Assembly: GCA_021784265.1 (NCBI GenBank) | Contig: JAJXTA010000006.1 | Coordinates: 1 to 15,983 of the forward strand | Direction: 5' to 3' | From: a bacterium | GTDB taxonomy: Bacteria; Verrucomicrobiota; Verrucomicrobiia; Limisphaerales; J093 | DNA: 15,983 nt | The notes under the pieces: model-generated | Databases searched by the model: none | Told to the model about the DNA's origin: nothing | What the model saw: only the letters and a program-made list of their open reading frames with translations | In this document: positions 1 through 6,557 of the stretch, piece by piece | Numbering within the stretch: position 1 is the first letter of the stretch | Layout: each line of letters opens with the position of its first letter | Translations under genes and position numbers: made by a program

Positions 1-50
1 GGCTCAGGGCGCGGGACAGGTCGGTCTCGCGGGCGGACGCGGCTTTGGGC

Positions 51-78
51 TTGAACCGACCCGCGGCCCGGGTACACT
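51..78 (+). promoter_or_regulatory. Possible promoter for the FmdB-family gene, leaderless type
   Basis: TTGAAC at 51-56 and TACACT at 73-78 are separated by 16 nt, and each matches 4 of 6 bases of the sigma-70 consensus. The ATG at 85 lies only 6 nt after the -10 box, so transcription would start at or next to the start codon. No Shine-Dalgarno sequence precedes the gene, which agrees with a leaderless mRNA. The rest of 1-84 holds no gene that can be supported. One plus-strand frame reaches a TGA at 52-54 and could be the end of an upstream gene. Confidence 0.35.
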
Positions 79-84
79 CCCACC

Positions 85-312
85 ATGCCGATTTACGAGT
101 TTCATTGTTCCGCCTGCGAACGCGACAGCGAGCTCTTGGTGCGCTCCGCGAAGTGGAAGGGGGCTAAATGCCCTCATTGCGGCTCGACCAAGCTGCTGAA
201 GAAGCTCTCGGTGTTCGCCTCCAGTGTCGGGGGAAGCGCCGAGACGCCGACCTGCTCGGGCAACCCCGGTTCGTGCGGGATGTGCGGCACCGGACGGCCG
301 CATTCGCATTAG
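85..312 (+). CDS. FmdB-family zinc-ribbon protein
   Basis: A 75-residue protein opening with MPIYEFHC, the typical start of the FmdB/CxxC_CxxC_SSSS putative regulatory family. Two CxxC knuckles (C8/C11 and C29/C32) should bind one zinc ion. The tail adds further cysteines (C57, C64, C67) and ends in HSH, and could bind more metal. The family is widespread. Its founding member was linked to expression of formamidase/acetamidase genes, but no general function is established. The ATG at 85 is chosen because family members begin at this point. There is no Shine-Dalgarno sequence. The gene converges on the HAD gene across a 39-bp gap and has no visible operon partner here. Confidence 0.85.
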   Translation: MPIYEFHCSACERDSELLVRSAKWKGAKCPHCGSTKLLKKLSVFASSVGGSAETPTCSGNPGSCGMCGTGRPHSH

Positions 313-333
313 GGCGCTCCGCCGGGGCGTGCC
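313..333. terminator. Weak hairpin between convergent genes
   Basis: Directly after the TAG stop of the FmdB-family gene, GGCGCTCC (313-320) can pair with GGGGCGTGCC (324-333) around a short loop, with one wobble pair and one mismatch. It lies in the 39-bp convergent gap, where a shared terminator would be expected. No U-tract follows on either strand, so intrinsic termination is doubtful. Confidence 0.2.
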
Positions 334-351
334 GCGGGGGAACGAGGACGG

Positions 352-1047
352 TCAGCGGTCCCGGAATGGTTGCGGGCAGACAGTGGCGACATCGACATGC
401 TCGAGGCTCGAGACTACCCAATCGGGGTTGCAGGCGCGCAACTCGGCCAAGCTGGCGCCGCCGGTCGCGACCGCCAGCGTGCGGGCTCCAATCGCCCGCC
501 CGCATTGGACATCGAAGGGGGTGTCGCCCACCACGAGAATCTCCTCCCCGGCGACCTCGCGCGCCAGGAGGCGGCAGCCGCGTTGCCGGGCGATGCCCGC
601 CAGCCGGTTGCGGTCCTCGTGGTCGTCGCCGAAGGCCCCGGTCTCGAAGAGCTCCCAGAGGCCGAAGTGCCGCAGCTTGATCTCGGCGCCCAGGCGGATG
701 TTGCCCGTGAGCAGGCCGAACCCAGGCGGGTGCGGCAGGGCGCGCAAGGCGCGAAGGAACGAGTTGACGCCGGGACATCGGGCTCCGACCGCCAGGGGCA
801 AGTGATGGTCGAGCAGAAAGACATAGCGGTCAAAGAAGCGCTGGAAGTTCTCTGGAACCGGCGCGACCTGGTGGTGATCAAAGAGCTCGCGGACCAGCGA
901 GGTGTCGGTGCGGCCGGCGAACTTGAGCTGGCGGGTCGCGTGCGGCAGGTCGAATTCAGTGGCCGCGGCCCGCTCAAAGGCCCGCACGCCCGCGCCCCCG
1001 GTGCGGATGAGCGTGCCGTCGATGTCGAAGAAGACCAGCTTGATCAC
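352..1047 (-). CDS. HAD-superfamily phosphatase, phosphoglycolate-phosphatase-like
   Basis: A 231-residue haloacid-dehalogenase-type hydrolase. All four HAD motifs are visible: motif I DIDGT at 8-12 (D8 nucleophile, D10 general acid/base), motif II Thr at T114 in LLTGN, motif III Lys at K124, and motif IV GDTPFD with D175 and D179. The segment between motifs I and II is long enough for an alpha-helical C1 cap, as in Gph-like phosphatases. The exact substrate cannot be read from the sequence. The frame is open for 107 codons upstream, but that part is low-complexity GC-rich translation. GTG at 1047 puts motif I at its usual distance from the N-terminus, so it is taken as the start. No Shine-Dalgarno sequence is seen. 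The gene is divergent from the GH98-like gene across 109 bp. Confidence 0.88.
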   Translation of the reverse strand: MIKLVFFDIDGTLIRTGGAGVRAFERAAATEFDLPHATRQLKFAGRTDTSLVRELFDHHQVAPVPENFQRFFDRYVFLLDHHLPLAVGARCPGVNSFLRALRALPHPPGFGLLTGNIRLGAEIKLRHFGLWELFETGAFGDDHEDRNRLAGIARQRGCRLLAREVAGEEILVVGDTPFDVQCGRAIGARTLAVATGGASLAELRACNPDWVVSSLEHVDVATVCPQPFRDR

Positions 1048-1053
1048 GGTCGC

Positions 1054-1081
1054 AAGGTAGCAGAACCGGGCCGGAAGCCAA
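1054..1081 (-). promoter_or_regulatory. Possible promoter for the HAD gene, leaderless type
   Basis: On the minus strand TTGGCT (1081-1076) and TACCTT (1059-1054) are 16 nt apart, and the GTG start follows the -10 box after exactly 6 nt. This is the same geometry as upstream of the FmdB-family gene. The -10 match is weak (3 of 6 bases, but fitting TANNNT), so this is a suggestion only. Confidence 0.25.
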
Positions 1082-1145
1082 GGGGGTAAGCGCCCACCGC
1101 GGCAACGCGGCGGCGCCGCCTGCGGCCGAAACCGCCCGTGGACGC

Positions 1146-1150
1146 AGGAG
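1146..1150 (+). promoter_or_regulatory. Shine-Dalgarno AGGAG deciding a GTG start
   Basis: AGGAG lies 6 nt before the GTG at 1157. It supports that codon as the start of the GH98-like gene, even though this gives an unusually long N-terminal region before the signal-peptide core. Confidence 0.7.
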
Positions 1151-1156
1151 AGAAAC

Positions 1157-3571
1157 GTGAGGCTTGACGTGAAGGGCGCCAGCAAACCATCGCAGAGTGC
1201 CGTGAGGAGTGGGCGGCCAACGGCGTCCGGGGCCGAGCGCCTGGCTCGCCGCCCGAACGTCGGGCTCTGGCTGCTGGTGGCGCTCTGGCTGGCGCGGCCG
1301 AGCCTGGCGACGCCGCCGCCGGGTTGCCGCCCGCCGGAGTTGGCGATCTCGCGGGAGCATCCACTCATCTTGCTCTATGGGCCTGGGACCGGCGAGCGGA
1401 CGGTCCGCTGTTGGGCGCATTTGCCGCCGGACCTCAAGCCCTACTGCGTGGTGACGATGGACCCGCCGGCCCTCGACCTGGAGGCCCGGCTCACGGGCTG
1501 GCGCGCGATGCTCCGCGTCGTGCAGGCCGCCGGCATCCCCATCGCGCTCCAGGTCTGTGGGGACGAGGCGGAGTGGACCACGCCGCTCCCGCTGATCGAG
1601 ACGTTGCTCCGCGAGTTTCCGTGCATCAAGATCGTCCAGGCCGTCGAGCTGCGGTGTGCTTACTACAGCCGGTTTGCCGGTGACGCCGACCTGGATACTC
1701 CGGCCAACCTGCGCTACCTGGCCGAGTTGCTCAAGTTGTGCGGGCGTTACGGCAAACATCTGTCGCTCCAAATCCAGGCCGACATGGTGCATCTGGGGAG
1801 CGATAAGCTGGCGGGACCGCTCCGCGCGACGTTCCGCCGCTACCGGGACTACTTTCTGCCGCAAAACGAGTGCATCGGGCCGCAGTATTACTGTGCCCAG
1901 ACGGCGACATGGGGGCTCTGGCTAGCCGGCTACTGCGAGCATTGGGGGATGGAACCCCAATGGTGGTGGTGGACGCAGGGGGAGTCCTATTTCCTCCGGC
2001 CCGGGCTCTTCGGCGTCGAGGCCGAGGTGCCCACCGACGAGGACGATTATGCGCGCCTCTACCGGGCGTTCATTATCGAAGGGGCCTTGATGGGGGCCAC
2101 GGTTTATTCGATCGAACCGCCGCAGGATATCTGGCAGGGGGACGGGACGGACCCGCGCCATTTCGACCAAGTGATCTACCCCACGCTGCGGCAGATCATC
2201 GACCAAGGCTTGATCGCCAGCCGGGCCGACGTGTTGCAGCAAGCCAAGGTGGCCTATCAGATGAAGGAGTGCGCCACGCTCCACCAATACGATGCGATGC
2301 TCCAGGACCTGGACTTCGAAGTGGCCCACGGCTGGCTGGCCCGGGCCGCCTACGGGGTGTTGCTGCCCCACCTGATGAAGGAGATGATTCCCGACACGGG
2401 CGGCCGTTACTACTTCATCCCCTTGCTGCCGGTGGGAACCCCGGGCGACGTCGCCCGCCGCTTTCGGAAAGTGATGCGGCCGGGGGAAGCCACCTCGGTG
2501 GGCGGCTATCGCGCCCTGTTGAACCGTTACTACCCGCCCACCGCGAACAGCGGTGCCGACGACGCCAATGACCGGGCCTGCGTGCTGCGGTGCGGGCGGG
2601 CGATCGCCGTAATGCAGTCGCGGGAGAACCTCTACGAGCGGCAGCCGTTCGCGGTGGAGGTGCCGCGTTGGGTCACGGACTTGGCGGCGGAGCGGCGGCC
2701 GACGGGGCTCCATCTGACTTGGGCGCGGGACCCGGCGGCGAAGGATTACCGGGTCTGGCGGCGGCGCCCGGGCGCGAAGGCCTATCCGGAATGGGAGCTG
2801 CTCCAGGATCACGTCCTCGAGCCGGCCTGCGACTTGGCCGGCGTGGAGCAGGGCGCGTTCGGCGTCACCGCCCACACGCCGGCCCGGCGCCGGCTGGCGG
2901 GGACGGTGAACTTCGGTGACTACCTCCTCTTCACGACCACGGAGAGCCCCATCGTGGAAGCGGTGGTGGTGAGCCCGGCTGGGGTGAGCCGGGCGCCGGT
3001 CCAGTGGTCGGACCCGGCGCTGCCGGCGCGGCAGGAGGTTTGGCGGATCCTCACCGGCGTCCCGGCGGGGCGCCGGGCGGAGGCGGAGGCGGTGCTGGCG
3101 CGCTTCGCCGGGTTGATCCGGGCCTTCGAGGCCCAGGACCTGGACCAGCTCATGGCGTTCTACGATCCGGCCTATCGCGATAGCAACGGCTACACCACCG
3201 AGTACGTCCGCCGGGCCTGGCGTTGGTGGTATCAGCGCACGGTGATCCCATACGCGGCGGCACAGGTCCGAAGCTGGGACTTCTCCCGCGCCGCGGCAGG
3301 CCTGGTCTCCCTCACCGCGTGGGACCGGTTCGGCGGCACCATGGTCTGGGATGAGCCCTTTGGTTATCACGGACGGGTTCGCATCCCGCGGCATCCGGGC
3401 GAACGGGTGACGTGGACCTGGCGCCGCGCCGCTGACGGCCAATGGCGAGTCGTGAGCACCGCACCGGCGTTGCCCAACTTCGGGGAGATGTTGTGGAACA
3501 GCCGCGGGCACGATGTGAGCCATACCATGGAGGAGTTCCGGGACCCGCCCCTGACCCGACCCGGGCGGTAA
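1157..3571 (+). CDS. Secreted GH98-like glycoside hydrolase with C-terminal FN3-like and NTF2-like regions
   Basis: An 804-residue protein starting at GTG behind a good AGGAG. Residues 29-51 form a signal peptide (RLARR, then a Trp/Leu-rich core, likely cleaved after PSLA at 51), preceded by about 28 extra residues. Residues about 60-480 resemble the GH98 catalytic barrel (family known for endo-beta-galactosidases on blood-group-type glycans). Shared segments are REHPLILLYG (66-75), LPPDLKPYCVV (89-99), VQAVELRC with E164, LLKLCGRYGKHLSLQI, QNECIGPQYY with E238, GLWLAGY, and SIEPPQDIWQ with E320. E164 and E320 are candidate catalytic acids. Four tryptophans (269-272) in a row are striking. 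Residues about 511-578 look FN3-like. Residues about 640-790 look NTF2/SnoaL-like (FYDPAY at 668-673). The family call is from remembered motifs. The substrate and activity are unknown. Confidence 0.72.
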   Translation: MRLDVKGASKPSQSAVRSGRPTASGAERLARRPNVGLWLLVALWLARPSLATPPPGCRPPELAISREHPLILLYGPGTGERTVRCWAHLPPDLKPYCVVTMDPPALDLEARLTGWRAMLRVVQAAGIPIALQVCGDEAEWTTPLPLIETLLREFPCIKIVQAVELRCAYYSRFAGDADLDTPANLRYLAELLKLCGRYGKHLSLQIQADMVHLGSDKLAGPLRATFRRYRDYFLPQNECIGPQYYCAQTATWGLWLAGYCEHWGMEPQWWWWTQGESYFLRPGLFGVEAEVPTDEDDYARLYRAFIIEGALMGATVYSIEPPQDIWQGDGTDPRHFDQVIYPTLRQIIDQGLIASRADVLQQAKVAYQMKECATLHQYDAMLQDLDFEVAHGWLARAAYGVLLPHLMKEMIPDTGGRYYFIPLLPVGTPGDVARRFRKVMRPGEATSVGGYRALLNRYYPPTANSGADDANDRACVLRCGRAIAVMQSRENLYERQPFAVEVPRWVTDLAAERRPTGLHLTWARDPAAKDYRVWRRRPGAKAYPEWELLQDHVLEPACDLAGVEQGAFGVTAHTPARRRLAGTVNFGDYLLFTTTESPIVEAVVVSPAGVSRAPVQWSDPALPARQEVWRILTGVPAGRRAEAEAVLARFAGLIRAFEAQDLDQLMAFYDPAYRDSNGYTTEYVRRAWRWWYQRTVIPYAAAQVRSWDFSRAAAGLVSLTAWDRFGGTMVWDEPFGYHGRVRIPRHPGERVTWTWRRAADGQWRVVSTAPALPNFGEMLWNSRGHDVSHTMEEFRDPPLTRPGR

Positions 3572-3577
3572 GCGACG

Positions 3578-3605
3578 CGCCAGAGCGAGCTGGCGGGGCC
3601 CCGCC
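3578..3605. repeat. Adjacent inverted repeats after the GH98-like gene
   Basis: CGCCAG (3578-3583) pairs with CTGGCG (3590-3595) over a 6-nt loop, and a perfect 14-bp palindrome GGCGGGGCCCCGCC (3592-3605) overlaps its 3' arm. The two folds are mutually exclusive. They begin 7 bp after the TAA stop and could end transcription, but no U-tract follows. The rest of 3606-3716 is GC-rich and shows nothing else recognisable. Confidence 0.3.
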
Positions 3606-3716
3606 GCCGCGCCCGGTCTCAGGGCGAGCGCACCGAACTGCGGCGTGCGGTGGGACGCGGTGTTCGGGGTTGCGGGGACGAACACGACAGGCGCCGGGGT
3701 CGAGTGAAAAGTGTGT

Positions 3717-3745
3717 TTGCTAATCAAGAGTGCAGAGCGCATACT
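3717..3745 (+). promoter_or_regulatory. Possible promoter for the Gfo/Idh/MocA gene
   Basis: TTGCTA (3717-3722) and CATACT (3740-3745) are separated by 17 nt, each 4 of 6 to consensus, in a locally AT-richer patch. The ATG at 3757 is 11 nt beyond the -10 box, giving a predicted leader of only about 5 nt. No Shine-Dalgarno sequence precedes that ATG. Confidence 0.35.
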
Positions 3746-3756
3746 GCTGTCTAAGT

Positions 3757-5130
3757 ATGAATCACCCAGAACAAACCGCCCTGTTACCCGGCTCACCGCC
3801 GCCGGGGGGAGTTTCACGCCGGCGGTTTCTCCGGCGCTCCTCGCTCACCGTGGCGGGGGCGATGGCCAGCCTGCCCTTCGTCACGCCGAGTCACGCCGCC
3901 CCCGACGACCCGATCCGCATCGGGCTGATCGGCTGCGGTGGGCGGGGCACGGGAGCGGTGCTCAACGCCCTGGGCGCGGCCACGAGGGTGAACTATCCCC
4001 AAGCCGGGTACCACACCGAGGACTTGGCCCAAGCGGGGCCGGTCCAGAATCGGAACATTCAGGTCGTCGCGTTGGCGGATGTCTTTCCGGACCGGGTGGC
4101 GCATTGTCGGGAGCAACTGCGGCCGTTGGGCCTGGAGCTCCCGGACGAGCGGTGTTTCACCGGGTTCGAGGCCTACCAGAAACTCCTGGCGGTGCCGGAG
4201 CTCAACTACGTGATTCTGGCGACCCCGCCTCATTTTCGTCCCCGGCACCTCATGGCCGCCATCGAAGCGGGCAAACATGTGTTCATGGAGAAGCCGGCGG
4301 CGGTGGATGGGCCGGGAGTGCGCTTGGTGCTGGCGGCGGGGGAGCTGGCCCAGCAGAAGGGCTTGGGGATCGTGGCCGGGACCCAGCGGCGGCATCAGCG
4401 CGGCTATCAGGAGACGATTCGCCGGGTGCAAGATGGCGCCATCGGCGAGGTGCTGGCGTGTCGGGCCTATTGGAACGGCGGCGTGATCTGGGTCATCGAG
4501 CGCCAAGCCGGGTGGAGCGACATGGAATGGCAACTGCGGAACTGGAACTACTTCACCTGGCTGGGGGGCGACCACATCGTCGAGCAGCACGTGCACAACC
4601 TCGACGTGATCAACTGGGTCTTGGGCGCCCATCCCCTCAAGGCCTATGGGATGGGCGGGCGGCAGGCCCGGCCGAACCAGACCTATGGGCACATCTACGA
4701 CCATTTCGCCGTCGAATTCGAGTACCCCAAAGGGGTGCGGCTCGCCAGTCAATGCCGTCAGATGAACGGCTGTGAGGGACGGGTCGAGGAAGGGGTGACG
4801 GGGACCAAGGGGGTGAGCAATTGCGCGAGCTGGTTGCGCCCGCAAGGGGGGGCGGCGTGGCGGTTTCGGGAGCCGGAGGGTAACCCGTATGAGCGGGAGC
4901 ACCAGGACCTCATCGCCAGCATCCGCGCCGGCAAACCGCTCAATGAGGCCCAGGCGGTCGCCGAAAGCACGCTGGCCGGCATCATGGGCCGCGAGTCGGC
5001 GTACAGCGGCCAGAGCGTTGACTGGGAGCAGGCGCTCAATTCCCAACACCGCTGGGGGCCAGACCGCTACGAGATGGGGAGCCTCCCCTTCCCTGAGGTG
5101 GCCGTGCCCGGGCAGTACAAGTTCAGTTGA
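3757..5130 (+). CDS. Tat-exported Gfo/Idh/MocA-family oxidoreductase
   Basis: A 457-residue NAD(P)-dependent oxidoreductase of the glucose-fructose oxidoreductase / inositol dehydrogenase family. A twin-arginine signal is clear: SRRRFLRRS at 20-28, a hydrophobic stretch, and probable cleavage after SHA near 47. The Rossmann fold starts at IRIGLIGCGGRG (53-64), with its GxGxxG-type loop. EKP at 178-180 is the conserved cofactor/substrate lysine motif. HNLDVINW (280-287) carries the His/Asp pair usual in the active site of this family. Tat export fits a protein folded with its dinucleotide before translocation. The sugar substrate is not readable. A GTG at 3730 is in frame, but the ATG at 3757 gives a normal Tat n-region. 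It follows the GH98-like gene by 185 bp, suggesting shared carbohydrate use. Confidence 0.9.
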   Translation: MNHPEQTALLPGSPPPGGVSRRRFLRRSSLTVAGAMASLPFVTPSHAAPDDPIRIGLIGCGGRGTGAVLNALGAATRVNYPQAGYHTEDLAQAGPVQNRNIQVVALADVFPDRVAHCREQLRPLGLELPDERCFTGFEAYQKLLAVPELNYVILATPPHFRPRHLMAAIEAGKHVFMEKPAAVDGPGVRLVLAAGELAQQKGLGIVAGTQRRHQRGYQETIRRVQDGAIGEVLACRAYWNGGVIWVIERQAGWSDMEWQLRNWNYFTWLGGDHIVEQHVHNLDVINWVLGAHPLKAYGMGGRQARPNQTYGHIYDHFAVEFEYPKGVRLASQCRQMNGCEGRVEEGVTGTKGVSNCASWLRPQGGAAWRFREPEGNPYEREHQDLIASIRAGKPLNEAQAVAESTLAGIMGRESAYSGQSVDWEQALNSQHRWGPDRYEMGSLPFPEVAVPGQYKFS

Positions 5131-5281
5131 CCACCTCCGCACGGCTGGGTGGGGCCGCGGCGGTGGGCTTTTTGGCGGGAGCGACGGGGCCGGGCTCCGC
5201 CGCGGGCACCGCCGAGGTCTTGCGTTGTCCCCGCCCCCGCCGCTAGCCTGCCTGACCCCGCGTGGCGGGGAACCTAGAATT

Positions 5282-6259
5282 ATGATCGCTTTAGTCACCG
5301 GCGGCGCGGGGTTCATCGGTTCACACTTGGCTGAGGCCTTGTGTCGCCGGGGAGCGCGGGTGCGGGTGTTGGATAACCTGAGCCAGGGCCGCGTGGAGAA
5401 TCTGGCCTGGCGGCGGTCGGGCGATGCGGTGGAGCTGATCGAGGCTGACCTCAACGACGAACCACGGCTCCGCCAGGCCGTCCAGGGTTGCGAGTGGGTG
5501 TTTCACGAGGCGGCGGCGGTGTCGGTGCCCTGGTCGGTCGCCGAACCGTTCCAAAGCAATGCGGTCAACCTGGACGGGACGCTGCGTTGCCTGGTCGCCG
5601 CCCAGGCAGCCGGGGTGAAGCGCTTTCTCTTCGCCTCTTCGTCGGCCATTTATGGCGACAGCGACGTGCCGGCCAAACACGAAGGCCTGCCGCCCAATCC
5701 GCTTTCCCCGTACGGCTTGCAGAAGTACGCCGGCGAGCAATACCTGCGGCTGTTCCACCAGCTCTATGGCCTGGCCACGGTCAGCCTCCGCTATTTCAAC
5801 GTCTTCGGGCCCCGCCAGGCCTTCAACTCGCCTTATTCCGGCGTCATCGCTCGGTTCTGCACCACGCTGCTCGCCGGGGAACGGCCCACGATCTTTGGCG
5901 ACGGCGGCCAGTCGCGCGACTTTATCTACGTCGAGAACGTCGTGGCGGCCAATCTCCTGGCGGCGGAAGCCCCGGCGGCGCGCGCCGCCGGGCGCGTGTT
6001 CAACGTGGGCGGCGGCCAGAGCATCACGTTGCTCGAGTTGGCCGCCGAGTTGCGGCGTCTCACCCGGCCGGAGTTGACGCCGTGCTTCGCCCCCGCCCGG
6101 GCGGGCGACGTGCGCGCCTCGCTGGCGGAGATCACCGCCGCCCGGCAGGCCCTGGGCTACGACGTCCGCGTTCCCTGGCAGGCCGGACTGGAGCGGACGC
6201 TGGCGTTTTATCGGGGGTCGGCCACGGGAGGCTTGCCGCGGGGCGGGCCCGCGGGTTAG
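5282..6259 (+). CDS. UDP-hexose 4-epimerase-like SDR, WbpP/TviC type
   Basis: A 325-residue extended short-chain dehydrogenase/reductase. The NAD-binding TGGAGFIGSH begins at residue 6, D31 ends the second strand (adenosine ribose binding), and the catalytic set is the Ser of SSSAIYG (119-125) with Y144 and K148 in YGLQK. LRYFNVFGPRQ (169-179) and GDGGQSRDFIYVENV (206-220) match the UDP-sugar epimerase family and most resemble UDP-GlcNAc/GalNAc C4-epimerases such as WbpP. The exact sugar is uncertain, and a UDP-glucose 4-epimerase or a dehydratase-like member is possible. The start is fixed by the Rossmann motif. The frame is open further upstream but overlaps the previous gene. Only a weak GGGGAA lies upstream. 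The gap to the oxidoreductase gene is 151 bp. Likely role: nucleotide-sugar supply for surface polysaccharide. Confidence 0.85.
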   Translation: MIALVTGGAGFIGSHLAEALCRRGARVRVLDNLSQGRVENLAWRRSGDAVELIEADLNDEPRLRQAVQGCEWVFHEAAAVSVPWSVAEPFQSNAVNLDGTLRCLVAAQAAGVKRFLFASSSAIYGDSDVPAKHEGLPPNPLSPYGLQKYAGEQYLRLFHQLYGLATVSLRYFNVFGPRQAFNSPYSGVIARFCTTLLAGERPTIFGDGGQSRDFIYVENVVAANLLAAEAPAARAAGRVFNVGGGQSITLLELAAELRRLTRPELTPCFAPARAGDVRASLAEITAARQALGYDVRVPWQAGLERTLAFYRGSATGGLPRGGPAG

Positions 6260-6407
6260 GCTGGCGGGTCCTGAGCGTGGCGCCCGGGGCGGTGGGCGAC
6301 GGCGTTACAACGTGCCTTATCGATATTATTATGAGAACCGAAAACTTGGGTTCCGCGCGAACTTTCCTTGCGGGGGCGGCGGCGGTGCGGTATGTACCCC
6401 CCTCGTT

Positions 6408-6423
6408 CTGAGCACAAGCTCAG
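6408..6423. repeat. 16-bp inverted repeat, possible operator
   Basis: CTGAGC and GCTCAG form perfect 6-bp arms around ACAA. It lies about 40 bp upstream of the possible -10 box of the respiratory operon. No U-tract follows, so it looks more like a protein-binding site than a terminator, although it could also be the end of the epimerase transcript. Confidence 0.35.
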
Positions 6424-6448
6424 CTAATTGAGTGAATTGGGCTTATTT

Positions 6449-6479
6449 TTGGACATTTGTTGTGTGGCTTTTGTTAATA
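6449..6479 (+). promoter_or_regulatory. Possible promoter of the ACIII operon
   Basis: TTGGAC (6449-6454) is followed after 19 nt by TTAATA (6474-6479), inside the most AT-rich part of the intergenic region. The spacing is longer than the 17-nt ideal. A shifted -10 (TGTTAA at 6472-6477) restores 17 nt but matches less well. Transcription from here would place the hairpin at 6489-6520 at the very 5' end of the mRNA. Confidence 0.35.
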
Positions 6480-6488
6480 AACGGTCAG

Positions 6489-6520
6489 GCGCCCCGGCGC
6501 CGCCGAGCGGCCCGGGGCGC
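6489..6520 (+). promoter_or_regulatory. Strong GC hairpin in the actA leader
   Basis: GCGCCCCGG (6489-6497) pairs perfectly with CCGGGGCGC (6512-6520). Inside it GCCGC (6499-6503) pairs with GCGGC (6507-6511) around a CGA loop, leaving a single bulged C at 6498. This makes a 14-bp, nearly all-GC stem, 37 nt before the actA ATG, with no following U-tract. It could protect the 5' end of the mRNA or influence translation of actA, which lacks a Shine-Dalgarno sequence. Confidence 0.5.
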
Positions 6521-6557
6521 GGCGCGAGGGTAAGCCCGCGCCCCCGGCTCTTGCGCC

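Larger units (their letters stand above)
6260..6557. other. Long intergenic region before the ACIII operon
   Basis: A 298-bp gap without a supportable gene. Parts of it (about 6310-6350 and 6420-6485) are clearly more AT-rich than the rest of the window. It contains TTATCGATATTATTATGAG around 6317-6335, an inverted repeat at 6408-6423, a promoter-like pair near 6449-6479 and a strong GC hairpin at 6489-6520. It is the natural control region for the nine-kilobase respiratory operon that follows. Confidence 0.6.

Noticed and set aside
1922..3817. A 631-codon minus-strand frame opposite the GH98-like gene
   Set aside because: Low-complexity Arg/Pro/Gly translation; the plus-strand frame has a signal peptide, a ribosome-binding site and family motifs.
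3757..5130. Reading the Gfo/Idh/MocA protein as a GH109 alpha-N-acetylgalactosaminidase, which would pair well with a GH98 enzyme
   Set aside because: Both share an NAD-binding fold, but the HNLDVINW active-site region follows the ordinary oxidoreductase pattern and I see no GH109-specific signature.
5158..5214. CGGCGGTG and CACCGCCG as a terminator hairpin after the oxidoreductase gene
   Set aside because: The arms are about 40 nt apart with no U-tract, and such pairings arise easily at this GC content.
5252..5280. CTGACC-N17-TAGAAT just before the epimerase gene as its promoter
   Set aside because: The -10 box ends 1 nt before the ATG at 5282, so transcription would begin inside the coding sequence, and the start is fixed by the Rossmann motif.
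3814..5454. A 546-codon minus-strand frame opposite the Gfo/Idh/MocA gene
   Set aside because: It mirrors a clear oxidoreductase and extends over the epimerase start. No domain and no start signal.
6331..6411. A 26-codon ORF in the gap before actA
   Set aside because: No ribosome-binding site, low-complexity Ala run and no recognisable feature. Expected by chance.
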